Shown: piece after piece, positions 41,668 through 51,132 of the stretch | Numbering within the stretch: the first letter of the stretch is position 1 | Layout of the letters: every line of letters starts with the position of its first letter | NCBI GenBank assembly: GCA_017744415.1 | Contig: JAGIBJ010000043.1 | Coordinates: forward strand, 1 to 64,000 | Source of the DNA: Solirubrobacteraceae bacterium | GTDB taxonomy: Bacteria; Actinomycetota; Thermoleophilia; Solirubrobacterales; Solirubrobacteraceae | Direction: 5' to 3' | DNA: 64,000 nucleotides | Program-made: the position numbers and the translations under genes | The notes under the pieces: generated by a model | Told to the model about the DNA's origin: nothing | The model's database searches: none | The model's input: only the letters and a program-made list of their open reading frames with translations

Positions 41668-43142
41668 CCGCCGCTCCCGTCAGCCGGGCCGGACTTCACA
41701 GCGTTCAGATCAGCCTTCATCGAGCCGGTGCAGCGGACGTTGAACTTCCACTTCGCGCCGTCCGACGTTGTCGTAGGCGCTGTCGGCTTGAGCGGACGGG
41801 TGCTGAGCGGCTGCGAGTTCGCGGTACCAAGAATCGGTGAGGATCCGTCGGTGCCTACGCGGTCGTGCGCGCCGGCGATGAACACCGAGCCCTGAGACGT
41901 CGCGGCCCGAGCGAACAGACCGTTGGCGTCGAAGTTCTGCGCGGAACTCGCGAAGCCGACCCAGCTGCGCATGAACTCCTGCCAGCTTGTCAGGCCCGTC
42001 GTGTACTGGCCATCGCTGATCCGCTGGTTCGCAGTCGGAATGAGCGCATCCGTTGCACAAACCGACATGCGGTCCAGATCCGACAGGATCGCGGCAAGCG
42101 AGGGCGCCGAGGACGCCAGCCCCTGCGAGATTGGCTCGAGGCTCGAGGCTAGTGCGCCGCCCTCGTCGGCCGAGAGCAGCTCCTTGCTCTGCGTCAGGAA
42201 CGGACCGGCCGCGCGGACGAGCTCGGGCGTGTTGGGGAGCGCGTCGGCGACGTTCTTGGCGACGTTGCGCGCAGGGCCGAGCGCGCTGCGCACCTGCGGC
42301 AGCGTGCGCTCCGCCGTACGGACCGTCTGCGGGAGCTGGGCGATGCTGGCGCTCACGGCGCCCGAGTTGTCAGCGAACACGCTCACGGTGCGGTCGAGGC
42401 CGTCGATGAGGCGACCGAGATCATCAGCGCGGTCGGCGAGCGGCGCCGTGGCGCGGGCGAGGGCCCGGATCGCGCCGGCGAGATCGCCGCGCTGCTCGCC
42501 CTGCAGGGCGCGCGCGAGGCGCTCGATGTCAGTGCCGGCTCCAGCAGCGGCCTTGATCGTGTCGTTGAGCGACTCACCCGCGGTCTCACCGCGCGTGAGC
42601 GAGGTGACGCCCGGATCGGAGGGGTCTTCCTCACCGAGCGCCTCGCCGACCTTCTGGATCACGTCCTGTAGATCCTTGCGCTCGGGGCCCTGAAGCGTCG
42701 AGAACACCTCGTCGAGCTGAACCGCGCGGGTCGAATGCGTGATCGGGATCGTGTCGCCATCTTCGAGGCGCTTGGCGCCCGGGCGGCCGGGGCTGATCTC
42801 AACCACGAAGTTGCCTTCGAGGAAGAGGCGCGGGCGGATGCGCACACGAGCGTCCTCGTGGATCGGGAGGCCGTTCTCGTTGATGTCGAGGTTGAGCTTC
42901 GCGGCCTCAGCGCCGTTGTAGCGCTCGACCGAGCTCACCGAGCCGACATCGACGCCGGCGATGCGCACGAGCGAGCCGGGCTTGATGCCGGCCGCGTTCT
43001 GCACGACGACGCCGATGTGCATCGGACGGTGGAACGGGTTGTCCTTCGTGAACGCCACGGCGACGATCGCGATGAGCACGATCAGCGTCGCGAACCCCGA
43101 GCGAATCGGATTGGCGGCCAGGCGACGGCGGCGACTACTCAT
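41664..43142 (-). CDS. MCE-family protein 4
   Basis: A 492-residue MCE protein: basic N-terminus (SSRRRRLAANP), membrane anchor, MCE domain (MHIGVVVQNAAGIKPGSLVRIAGVDVGSV, IRPRLFLEGNFVVEISPG) and long helical tail. The ATG at 43142 overlaps the end of MCE 3 by 8 nt, chosen over a longer frame because the anchor starts here. The C-terminal 150 residues are Ser/Thr-rich. Confidence 0.88.
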   Translation of the reverse strand: MSSRRRRLAANPIRSGFATLIVLIAIVAVAFTKDNPFHRPMHIGVVVQNAAGIKPGSLVRIAGVDVGSVSSVERYNGAEAAKLNLDINENGLPIHEDARVRIRPRLFLEGNFVVEISPGRPGAKRLEDGDTIPITHSTRAVQLDEVFSTLQGPERKDLQDVIQKVGEALGEEDPSDPGVTSLTRGETAGESLNDTIKAAAGAGTDIERLARALQGEQRGDLAGAIRALARATAPLADRADDLGRLIDGLDRTVSVFADNSGAVSASIAQLPQTVRTAERTLPQVRSALGPARNVAKNVADALPNTPELVRAAGPFLTQSKELLSADEGGALASSLEPISQGLASSAPSLAAILSDLDRMSVCATDALIPTANQRISDGQYTTGLTSWQEFMRSWVGFASSAQNFDANGLFARAATSQGSVFIAGAHDRVGTDGSSPILGTANSQPLSTRPLKPTAPTTTSDGAKWKFNVRCTGSMKADLNAVKSGPADGSGG

Positions 43143-44679
43143 CGCTGTCCTCCGTCGCTTTATCCAGACTCGGCGAGCGGAACTCAGAGCCCTTCGGCGG
43201 GGCCGGACGGAAGGCGGACGAACTCGCGGCCGACCCACCGATCGTCAGCTTCTGCTGCTGCTTGTCGTCGGACCAAGCCGGGCGCGTCTCATAACCCGGA
43301 CCACACTGACCACCCTGGCCGGTCACAGGCGCCGGGTTCGAGTACAAGTACGCGTTCCGGGGCGTCGCTGCCTGACGCTGGTCACGGATGCCGGTCGTTG
43401 ACGCGCCGGCGTAGGCACCAGCTGGCAGGCCGGTCAAGCCGTTGAGCGGGCTCGCCGCGGGCAGCCCTTCGCCGTTTGGCTGGAACGTCGGCAGGTAAGG
43501 GTAGACCCGGAGCCAGTTGCCGCTCTTGTTGCCGTCGAACGTCGCAGAGCCGAGGTTGCGGAAGAGCAGGGAGAGGTACGAGCATTGGCGCTGCGCTTGC
43601 GACAGCGAGGTGACGAGCGGCGCGGCGCTGCTCGTGAACTGAGTGAGGCCGTCGAGGCCTCTGGCTACGACGGTGCTCTTGCTGACCGCGTCGAGCTGCG
43701 TCAAGACCGAGGTGAGATCGCGGGCGAAGCGCGGGGTATCGCCGAGGCTGCGAACGGCCGCGCCCGTAGCGTCGGCCAGATCCGACGACCCCTGACGGAT
43801 GTTCTCGAACGACGGGCGCAGGACGCGAGCAAGCTCGATGTGCGGGCCGATGGCGCCGCGCGTCACGCGCAGCGAGTTCGCCGACGAGGTCAGCGCCTCG
43901 GGGGCGATCTGCAGCGTCTGGTCGAGCTCGGCATCGGCGCGGGCGAGCGCGCCGGTGGTGCGGTCGAGCCCGCGGAAGAGCCCGCCGAGCGAGTCGCCGG
44001 AGCCAGCGAGCTCGGTGGTGAAACGCGTGAGCGAGGTGAGGAACGGAACGAGGCCGTCCTGGTCGTCGGCGAGCACCTTGGCGACCGGGACGATGTTCTC
44101 CGAGAGCGGACCGGCGTCGTCGATCAGCTGGCCGATGATCGAGCCGCGGCCGGCGAGGGCGTCACCGAAGTTCGTGACCGCCTCGACGATGCCCGCGCGC
44201 GTCGGATCGTCGAAGGTGTTGAGGAGCTGGTCGACCTCGACCGGATCCGGCGTGGAGTTGGCGAGCGGCACGCTGCTGCCCCACTCGAACTTCTTGTCGC
44301 TCTTGACGGGCGTGAGCTGCACGTACTTGAGGCCGAGGAGCGAACGGGCGCGGATCAGCACGGTCGTCTTGACCGGGATCGGCTGCGTGTTCGCGTCGAG
44401 CTTGAGCTCGAGTAGCGCGGTCGTGCGGCCGTCGGGGTACTGCTTCGCCGTCGTCTTCCCGACGATGCCAACGCGCGTGCCGCCGATGCGCACCTCGTTG
44501 CCGGGCACGATGTTGGCAGCGTCTTTCACCTCGACGGTGAGGCTCTTGGAGGGCACCCACGGCAGGCCGTTATTGGCGTTGTACGCAAGGAACGTCGTGA
44601 TCACGACGATCAGGACGGCGATCGACCCCAGGAGGGTCGGGCTCATGCTCGGCTTGCGGCCGCCGACTGCGCTACTCAT
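43135..44679 (-). CDS. MCE-family protein 3
   Basis: A 514-residue MCE protein with an N-terminal anchor (TLLGSIAVLIVVITTFLAYNANNG), MCE domain (LTVEVKDAANIVPGNEVRIGGTRVGIV, LIRARSLLGLKYVQLTPVK), helical tail and a flexible Ser/Pro-rich C-terminus. The start overlaps the stop of MCE 2 (ATGA). Part of the predicted MCE hexamer. Confidence 0.88.
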   Translation of the reverse strand: MSSAVGGRKPSMSPTLLGSIAVLIVVITTFLAYNANNGLPWVPSKSLTVEVKDAANIVPGNEVRIGGTRVGIVGKTTAKQYPDGRTTALLELKLDANTQPIPVKTTVLIRARSLLGLKYVQLTPVKSDKKFEWGSSVPLANSTPDPVEVDQLLNTFDDPTRAGIVEAVTNFGDALAGRGSIIGQLIDDAGPLSENIVPVAKVLADDQDGLVPFLTSLTRFTTELAGSGDSLGGLFRGLDRTTGALARADAELDQTLQIAPEALTSSANSLRVTRGAIGPHIELARVLRPSFENIRQGSSDLADATGAAVRSLGDTPRFARDLTSVLTQLDAVSKSTVVARGLDGLTQFTSSAAPLVTSLSQAQRQCSYLSLLFRNLGSATFDGNKSGNWLRVYPYLPTFQPNGEGLPAASPLNGLTGLPAGAYAGASTTGIRDQRQAATPRNAYLYSNPAPVTGQGGQCGPGYETRPAWSDDKQQQKLTIGGSAASSSAFRPAPPKGSEFRSPSLDKATEDSDE

Positions 44680-46112
44680 CGGCCACCTCCGAACAGGAGG
44701 TCGGCGGCCTTGTTGTCGGACGACGAGTCCGACCCGCCATCAGAGGCAGAAGATGCCGACGCCGCCGGGGCCGACGACGAGCTAGCCGCGGAACCCTTCG
44801 GTAGACCGCCGACCTGGTTCGTCAGTCGGCGCCCGCACGCTGTGCTCGCGCTGCTCGTCGGCAGCGCGCAGAACGGCGCGTTGATCGTCAGCCCCCGCAG
44901 GTAGCTGCCGTTCGCGTCACGCCCGTTGGTCGTGTACGCGAGCCCGTAGATCGTGTCCAGGAGGTAGTCCAGGCCACCGGTCGCCCGGAAGTCGCCCAGC
45001 GTCAGGCCCAGCACGGAAGCGGTGGTCTTCACGCCGCCAGCGGTCTTCGTGAGGCGGTCGATCAGGGCGTCGGTGTCGGAGCTGGTGAGGATCTCGCGGC
45101 CCTGGTCGAGGGTGGGTCCGAGCGCGTTGATCGCGGTCTTGGCCCGGCTCGAGGCCGACGGGAGGTCGTTGATGATGGTGGCCAGATCGGCGGAGCTCGC
45201 GTCGAGGTCCTCGGCGATCGGCGCGAGCTGATCGGTGAGATCGGTGACGCGGTCGACGCTCGGGCTCACCTCGGTGAGGAGCGTGTTGAGGCTCGCGATC
45301 GATGCGCGCACCTCGGACTGGCGGGCCGCGAGGCGCTCGGCGACGACGGCGCCGTTTTTGACCGTGCCGGAGATGGAGCCGCGCTCGGAGGCGAGCGAGG
45401 CGAGGGTGGTATCCGCCGTGGCGTCGAGCTGCTTGAGCATCTCGGTCTGGTTGGCGAGCTGCTCGAGGATGCGATTGGCGTAGCGCAGGCCCTCGTTGCT
45501 CTTGCGCAGCGTTGCGTTGATCTTGTCGCCGCGCCCAGCCACGCCGGCACCGAGCTCGCGCACGATGATGAAGAGGCGCTCACGCACCGACGGCGTGTTG
45601 GCCGAGATCAGCTGGTCGGCGTCGACCGGCACGTACGTCTGCTCGACCGGCAGCAGGTGCTGGCCCTTGTACTTGCCGCTCTCGATCGTCGGCAGCGCCG
45701 CTGGAGCCGTCGCACCCTCAGGTCGAGGTTGAGTGAGCTCGCACGCGAGGTAACGCTCGCCGATCAGGGCCTGCGGGCGGATCGTGCAGGTCGCGTCCTT
45801 GCGGAAGTCCTTGAAGCCGTCGTCGGTGATGGTGAACGTGACCGCGGCCTGGTTATCGTCGGTGAGCTCGACACCGTTGACCTGCCCGATCTTCACGCCC
45901 GAGACGCGCACGTCGAGACCGGGCAGCACGAAGGCGGCGCTGTCGAAGATCGCGCGCACGGAGTACGAGCCAGCCGGCGGCGTGGCATTGGAGCTCCCGC
46001 CGCAGCCCGCGATCAGGCCACCGCCGGCAGTGAGCGCCAGCACCGCGCCGGCCACTGCGCGGCCGCGACGCGTCGCCCGCAGGCGCACCCGGGTGTCGAC
46101 GCCGCGACTCAT
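44676..46112 (-). CDS. MCE-family lipoprotein (protein 2)
   Basis: A 478-residue MCE protein anchored as a lipoprotein: the signal peptide ends in lipobox IAGC (Cys37). The MCE domain follows (YSVRAIFDSAAFVLPGLDVRVSGVKIGQV), then the helical tail and a Ser/Ala/Asp-rich end. In mycobacterial mce operons the lipoprotein is usually the fifth gene (mceE); here it is second. The ATG at 46112 overlaps the MCE 1 stop. A longer frame to 46142 would only add non-signal residues. Confidence 0.88.
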   Translation of the reverse strand: MSRGVDTRVRLRATRRGRAVAGAVLALTAGGGLIAGCGGSSNATPPAGSYSVRAIFDSAAFVLPGLDVRVSGVKIGQVNGVELTDDNQAAVTFTITDDGFKDFRKDATCTIRPQALIGERYLACELTQPRPEGATAPAALPTIESGKYKGQHLLPVEQTYVPVDADQLISANTPSVRERLFIIVRELGAGVAGRGDKINATLRKSNEGLRYANRILEQLANQTEMLKQLDATADTTLASLASERGSISGTVKNGAVVAERLAARQSEVRASIASLNTLLTEVSPSVDRVTDLTDQLAPIAEDLDASSADLATIINDLPSASSRAKTAINALGPTLDQGREILTSSDTDALIDRLTKTAGGVKTTASVLGLTLGDFRATGGLDYLLDTIYGLAYTTNGRDANGSYLRGLTINAPFCALPTSSASTACGRRLTNQVGGLPKGSAASSSSAPAASASSASDGGSDSSSDNKAADLLFGGGR

Positions 46113-47458
46113 GGGGCGGCCGGCACGTCGCCGGTGTTGCACTGGACGGCGCCGCCGTCGGTGTACGGGGCCGAGCCGTCGCTCGTGGCCTGAGCGGCCG
46201 AGCCGGGGCAGCGGTTGGTCGTCGTCTGCAGGCCCTGCAGGCGGTTGAGGAAGCTCGGGCGCGGCACGAGATCCTGGTTCGGGGCGCTGCCCGAGAGCTG
46301 GAAGATGTTGAGCACCGGCGAGAGGCGCGCGTAGTGGCCGGCGGCGTCGTAGTTCGCCGAGATCAGGCCGAGGCCGGTGATCGCGGCGGTGATGTCGGGC
46401 GTGTACGCGCGGGTTTCGGAGAGCAGCGGCGTGGCGCCAGCGAGGGCCTTGGGCACGCTCACGGAAGCCTTCTTCGAGGCGGCGCCGACGGCGACGCTCG
46501 CAGCGAGCAGGTCGGCGACGTCGTTGTTCTTGCCGTCGCGGTTGAGGGTGCGCGCGAGCGAGTCGACCGTGGGCTTGCCCGACGTGAGGGTGTCGGTGAG
46601 CTGGCGCAGGCGCTCGGGCACGCCGGCCTTGTACTTGTCGGCGAGCAGGATCAGGCGCTTCACCTGCGCGAGGGTGCTCGGCAGCTCCTCCATCACGGCG
46701 GTCGCGTCGTCGAGCACCTTCGGGCTGCGCGCGAGCGTCTCGGAGATCTCGGTGCCGTTCCCGGCGGTCGCCGCGGCAGCGACGCCCGAGTTGCGCGTGA
46801 GGCGGGCGATGGCCTCCGTGTGATCGGCGAGCGCGTTGTTGATCGCGGCGACGTTGACGACGACGTCCTGGAGCGCGTCGCCATCCGGATCGAGGCCGGC
46901 GGCGAACTCGCGGAGCTCCTTCAGCGTCGTCGGGGTCTCGTCAAGCACCTTCTGAAGGTTCTCGCTGTTGCCCTTCACCACCTCGGCGCTGCCCTTCACG
47001 AGCTGCTGAAGGCCCTTGCGCGTGGGCTCGTCGAACGCGTTGACGAACTCGTCCTGGCCGATGATCCCGCGCGTGTCCTTCAGGCCGATCGTCGCGCCGT
47101 CGGCGAGCGGCTTCGCGTTGTTCGGTGCGAGCGAGAGCGCGATGTACTTGTTGGCGACACCCGCGAGCGAGGTCGCGCGGATCTGCGCGAACGTGCCCTG
47201 GCGCAGCGGCCCGAACTCGTCGACCTTGATCTTCACGAACGCCTGGTAGCTGCCGTCAGCGGTGCGCGTGGTGCCGATGCTCGACACCGTGCCCATGTTG
47301 ATGCCGTTGACGCGCACGAGGTTGCCCTTGATGAGGCCGCCGGCGTCGTCGAACCGCAGCGTGTACTCGTGCGAGTCGCCGCCACGCAGGCCGACGAACG
47401 CGATCGCGAGAACGCCAAGGACGATCGCCGCGATCGCGGCGATACGAGAAGGGGTCAT
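46109..47458 (-). CDS. MCE-family protein 1
   Basis: A 449-residue MCE protein with an anchor at residues 5-24 (IAAIAAIVLGVLAIAFVGL), MCE domain (YTLRFDDAGGLIKGNLVRVNGINMGTV, IRATSLAGVANKYIALSL) and a helical tail. It begins 41 bp after the MceG stop. The ATG at 47458 starts the anchor; the longer frame overlaps MceG. The weak G-rich ribosome binding site lies a few bases upstream. Confidence 0.87.
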   Translation of the reverse strand: MTPSRIAAIAAIVLGVLAIAFVGLRGGDSHEYTLRFDDAGGLIKGNLVRVNGINMGTVSSIGTTRTADGSYQAFVKIKVDEFGPLRQGTFAQIRATSLAGVANKYIALSLAPNNAKPLADGATIGLKDTRGIIGQDEFVNAFDEPTRKGLQQLVKGSAEVVKGNSENLQKVLDETPTTLKELREFAAGLDPDGDALQDVVVNVAAINNALADHTEAIARLTRNSGVAAAATAGNGTEISETLARSPKVLDDATAVMEELPSTLAQVKRLILLADKYKAGVPERLRQLTDTLTSGKPTVDSLARTLNRDGKNNDVADLLAASVAVGAASKKASVSVPKALAGATPLLSETRAYTPDITAAITGLGLISANYDAAGHYARLSPVLNIFQLSGSAPNQDLVPRPSFLNRLQGLQTTTNRCPGSAAQATSDGSAPYTDGGAVQCNTGDVPAAP

Positions 47459-47498
47459 CCTTGCGACCCCCGCACGGTGAGCGGGCTGAGCAGCAGGG

Positions 47499-48569
47499 CT
47501 ACTCCATCCCCAGGGGGCCGTCGGCCTCGCCGGTGAGGAACTGGCGCACGAACGGGTTCGGCGACTCGAACAGCTCCTTGGCAGGACCGGACTCCACGAT
47601 GCGTCCCTTCCAGAGCACGGCGATGTGCTCGGCCACGCGGCGCGCACTCGCGATGTCGTGGGTGATGACGATGTAGGTGCCGCCGTTTTCGGCGTGCACC
47701 TCTTCGATCAGCTCGCACAGCAGCGCCGTGCGGACGGGATCCAGACCCGAGTCGGGCTCGTCGAAGAGGACGATGTCGGGATCGAGAACGAGCGCGCGGG
47801 CCAGGCCAGCACGCTTGCGCATGCCGCCCGAGAGCTCGTTCGGGTACTTGTCGCGCGCAGGGATCAGACCGACCTCGTTGAGGCGGCGATCGACGATGTC
47901 CTTGATCTCCTTCTCGCCCTTGTCGGTGTGCTGACGCAGGGGGAAGGCGACGTTGTCGTAGAGGTTCATCGAGCCGAAGAGCGCGCCGTCCTGGAAGAGG
48001 ACGCCGAAGCGCTTGCGCATCTCGAAGAGATCGTCGTCGTCGAGGTTCGGCACCGACTGGCCCTGCACGAGCACGTCGCCCTTGTCGGGGAACAGCAGGC
48101 CGACCATGTGCTTGATGCACACCGACTTCCCCGTGCCCGACGGGCCGAGGATCATCGACACGCGGCCCTCAGGGATCGCGAGATCCAGGCCACGCAGGAT
48201 CTTGTTGGAACCGAACGCCTTGTGGACGCCCTGGAACTCGATCGCGAACGGACCGTCGAGCTCGTGGGTCTCGCCGCGATGGTAGGCGTATTCGTCCTGA
48301 GCGAGGAGCGGATCCGGCTCGCGGAGCACGCTCACCTTGGCACCGCTGGCGGCAGCGGCACCGACCGGGGCTGCCGCCACGGGCTGTGCGACGGGCTCGA
48401 CCACGGGCTCGGCGAAGATGTCGTCGGCCTCAACCTCGAGACCTTCGCGCTGCGCCTCCTGGCGTGCGCGCTCATCGGCCGACGGGGCGGCGTCGAGGTC
48501 CTCGGGGCGCAGCGCCTCGAAGGGATCGCGGTGCGGCTCGTCACCCGGCTGGTTGCGGCGCTCGTCCAT
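47499..48569 (-). CDS. mceG: MceG ATPase of the Mce importer
   Basis: A 356-residue ABC ATPase (Mkl/MceG type): Walker A GPSGTGKS at 142-149, signature LSGGMRKRAGLARAL, Walker B VLFDEPDSGLDP. It powers the YrbE permeases. A 107-residue acidic Pro/Ala/Val-rich N-terminal extension precedes the ABC domain and is unusual. The ATG at 48569 has GGAGG 7 nt upstream. A GTG at 48575, overlapping the upstream stop, lies too close to that site. In mycobacteria mceG is unlinked to mce operons; here it is inside one. Confidence 0.92.
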   Translation of the reverse strand: MDERRNQPGDEPHRDPFEALRPEDLDAAPSADERARQEAQREGLEVEADDIFAEPVVEPVAQPVAAAPVGAAAASGAKVSVLREPDPLLAQDEYAYHRGETHELDGPFAIEFQGVHKAFGSNKILRGLDLAIPEGRVSMILGPSGTGKSVCIKHMVGLLFPDKGDVLVQGQSVPNLDDDDLFEMRKRFGVLFQDGALFGSMNLYDNVAFPLRQHTDKGEKEIKDIVDRRLNEVGLIPARDKYPNELSGGMRKRAGLARALVLDPDIVLFDEPDSGLDPVRTALLCELIEEVHAENGGTYIVITHDIASARRVAEHIAVLWKGRIVESGPAKELFESPNPFVRQFLTGEADGPLGME

Positions 48570-48571
48570 GG

Positions 48572-49384
48572 TCACCCTCCGATCGGGGCTCGAGGGTTGT
48601 TGCCCCAGAAGACCTGGGTGTAGATCATGCCGATGAGGTGGACCAGCACGAGGTTCACGGCCATCGACTTGGCGGTCGCGGTGCCAACGCCAACGGGACC
48701 GCCGCTCGTGTTGTAGCCGTAGTAGCAGCCGACGAGGATGATCGCGATCGCCATCGTCATCGCTTTGATGAGGCTGAAGAGCAGGTCCGGCGGGTTCTGG
48801 AACTGCCAGAAGAGCTGGAGGTAGCCGCCCGACGACACCTGACCGAGCTGCTCGACCACGGCGATGTACGAGGCGAAGAAGCCGGCCGCGACGCCCGTGA
48901 CGTAGAGGAACGGCAGCACGATCAGCGAGGCCAGGAGCTTCGTGGAGCAGAGGAACGTGAGCGAGTCGACGCCCATCACCTCGAGGGCATCGATCTCTTC
49001 CGAGATCCGCATGGCGCCCAGCTCCGCCACGATGCCGGTGCCGACCTTGGCCGCCATCATCCAGCCGAACACGTACGGGACGAGCTCGCGGAGGTCGCAC
49101 CAGGCGGTGAAGAGCGCGGCGTAGGCCGGGGCGCCGACGGCCGACGTCTGGTAGCCGCCCTCGATGCCGCACTGGAGACCGACGACGAAGATCATCGACG
49201 TGATCACGAGGCCTGAGCTCACGATCACGATGCCGGCCTGGCGGACGATCTCGGCGGAGAACCGGAACACGCGCAGCGTGACGATGCTCTTGATCACCCG
49301 CGCCGCGAAGTTGACGATCTCGCCGGTGTTGTAGAGGGCGTCGCCGAACGGCGAGGCTCCGAAGCGGGCCGAGAACGAACTCAT
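48572..49384 (-). CDS. YrbE/MlaE permease 2
   Basis: A 270-residue permease with about five helices and the MlaE-family signature (ISEEIDALEVMGVDS) that contacts the ATPase. With permease 1 it forms the membrane core of the lipid importer. It overlaps the preceding permease by ATGA. Confidence 0.92.
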   Translation of the reverse strand: MSSFSARFGASPFGDALYNTGEIVNFAARVIKSIVTLRVFRFSAEIVRQAGIVIVSSGLVITSMIFVVGLQCGIEGGYQTSAVGAPAYAALFTAWCDLRELVPYVFGWMMAAKVGTGIVAELGAMRISEEIDALEVMGVDSLTFLCSTKLLASLIVLPFLYVTGVAAGFFASYIAVVEQLGQVSSGGYLQLFWQFQNPPDLLFSLIKAMTMAIAIILVGCYYGYNTSGGPVGVGTATAKSMAVNLVLVHLIGMIYTQVFWGNNPRAPIGG

Positions 49385-50184
49385 CGCAGCGACAGCATTT
49401 CGGGGTGCGTCGCCAGCAGGGTCTGCGTGAAGACGTAGTTGAACGAGAACACGCCGATGAAGGCGATGACGACGGCCTGGTTCACCGCGCGGCCAACGCC
49501 CTCAGCGCCGCCGGAGGCCGTCATGCCCTTGTAGCAGCAGACGATCGCGGTGATCGCACCGAAGATCGTGCACTTGATCAGCGAGCCCCAGAGGTCGGTG
49601 ACCGACGCGTTGTTGAGGAACGTCGCGAAGAACGGGGCGAGCGGCTCGCCGTACATCAGCGTCACGAGGATGCCGCCGGCGACGCCGAAGAGCACCGCGT
49701 AGATGTCGAAGAGGCTCGTGACGACCATGAGCGCCAGGAAGCGCGGCACCACGAGGTTCTTCACCGGATCGACGCCGAGCACCTGGAGGGCGTCGAGCTC
49801 CTCGCGGATCTTGCGGGCGCCGAGGTCGGCGGTCATGGCGGTGCCGGCCACACCCGCGACGACGATCGCCGTCACGAAGGGGGCGAACTCGCGGATCGCG
49901 GTGATGACGAAGAGGCCGCCGAGACGGTCGGGCGCGCCGAAGAGGCTCAGGAACGAGATGCCCTGCAGGCCCGGTGCACCGAAGTTCACGGCGACGGTCG
50001 AGATGAGCAGCGGCAGCCAGCAGAGGCGCAACGCGAACAGGAACTGGCCGACGAACTCCGGCCCGTACGGGTACGGGGGACGGATCGCCGACGAGACCGT
50101 GCGGCCAGTCAGCAGCATCATGCTGCCGACCTCCGCCAGCGACTCGCGGGCAGGTTCGAAGGCGCGGTTTACGACGCTCGCCAT
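49381..50184 (-). CDS. YrbE/MlaE permease 1
   Basis: A 267-residue permease with the MlaE signature (IREELDALQVLGVDPVKNLVVPR), first gene of the mce operon. The ATG at 50184 is preferred over the longer frame to 50268, which would add a hydrophilic leader. A weak CGAGATG lies upstream, and a TACGCT -10-like box occurs near 50229-50234 on the minus strand. The 188 bp to the divergent lipoprotein gene hold both promoters. Confidence 0.9.
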   Translation of the reverse strand: MASVVNRAFEPARESLAEVGSMMLLTGRTVSSAIRPPYPYGPEFVGQFLFALRLCWLPLLISTVAVNFGAPGLQGISFLSLFGAPDRLGGLFVITAIREFAPFVTAIVVAGVAGTAMTADLGARKIREELDALQVLGVDPVKNLVVPRFLALMVVTSLFDIYAVLFGVAGGILVTLMYGEPLAPFFATFLNNASVTDLWGSLIKCTIFGAITAIVCCYKGMTASGGAEGVGRAVNQAVVIAFIGVFSFNYVFTQTLLATHPEMLSLR

Positions 50185-50358
50185 GGCGTCATCTCGTTGT
50201 GTGGTGCAGGGATCACCGACGGCGAAGCGTATGCGATGTTGGTCACGGACGCGTCGTTCCCGTTGCAAGCCCGGCGCGGCCGAGGTTTTGCGGTACCCGC
50301 CAGGACGGGTGACAGGCGCCAGATGTCGGGGCGTCGAGTACTCACGGGACAGTCAGGG

Positions 50359-50364
50359 TAGGGT
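50359..50364 (+). promoter_or_regulatory. -10 box for a leaderless transcript
   Basis: TAGGGT ends 7 bp before the GTG at 50372. The overlapping AGGGTAGGG could also serve as a Shine-Dalgarno. Confidence 0.45.
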
Positions 50365-50371
50365 TCGCCCT

Positions 50372-51040
50372 GTGCGGCGAAGCTCCCTGCTCATTCGATC
50401 ACACGCTCCCACGGGGGTCACGGCGATTCTCGGCCGGCCCTTCCCGAGGGTGCGACTGCTCACGCTCGTCTCCGGCTCGGCGCTGCTCCTGACGGCCGGT
50501 TGCGGCAGCGTCTCGAAGCCACCCGAGGAGGCGGCCGCACCCCCGGTGCAGCTCGAGGTGAAGCAGGCCAAGTTCTCCCAGAGCCAGCAGCTGCCAGGGG
50601 ATCGCGTGACGCTCTCGCTCACGGTCACCAACACCGGCGCGAATCCGGTGAAGGACCTCATCGTGAGCCTCGAGGGCAACGAGCCCGAGCAGCTCGCGGT
50701 CGCGAACGTCGACGACAACCCGAACGACATCCCGCAGTCGACGGACGATCTGCCGAACACGATCAAGCGCGCCGCGTGGTTCATCGACGACGGCCCGCAG
50801 CACAGCCCGCTCGGCGGCGGCGACAGCTGGAACGGCGGCTCGCTCGCCCCTGGCAAGACGACCACCCTGCGCTGGCACATGGCCGCTATTACATCTGGTC
50901 GACACACCCTCAACTACTTCGTCTCCGGTGGCCTCACCGACAAAGCCGCCGCAGCAACGAGCGGCAGTGGCCTCGAGGGTTCGGTCACCGCCACGATCGA
51001 CACGCCGGGCGACACCACCGCCCAGGGCTCGGCCGGCTAG
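50372..51040 (+). CDS. Exported lipoprotein with a CARDB/DUF11-like beta domain
   Basis: A 222-residue lipoprotein: long basic leader, hydrophobic core and lipobox TAGC (Cys44). The mature domain is an immunoglobulin-like beta sandwich (DRVTLSLTVTNTGANPVKDLIVSLEG, LAPGKTTTLRWHMAAITSGRHTLNYFVSGGL) as in CARDB modules. It is divergent from the mce operon and 92 bp before sbcD. A shorter GTG start at 50450 would also give a signal peptide. A role with the Mce system is possible but unsupported. Confidence 0.7.
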   Translation: MRRSSLLIRSHAPTGVTAILGRPFPRVRLLTLVSGSALLLTAGCGSVSKPPEEAAAPPVQLEVKQAKFSQSQQLPGDRVTLSLTVTNTGANPVKDLIVSLEGNEPEQLAVANVDDNPNDIPQSTDDLPNTIKRAAWFIDDGPQHSPLGGGDSWNGGSLAPGKTTTLRWHMAAITSGRHTLNYFVSGGLTDKAAAATSGSGLEGSVTATIDTPGDTTAQGSAG

Positions 51041-51120
51041 GCGGAGCGCCGGGCGGGCGCGTTCCTCCGCTGCGAGCAGGGACGCTTCGCCGAACACCCG
51101 TTCCCGTCCGGGGCGGGCCG

Positions 51121-51126
51121 TACCCT
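51121..51126 (+). promoter_or_regulatory. -10 box for a leaderless sbcDC transcript
   Basis: TACCCT ends 6 bp before the GTG at 51133. Confidence 0.45.
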
Positions 51127-51132
51127 CAGCCG

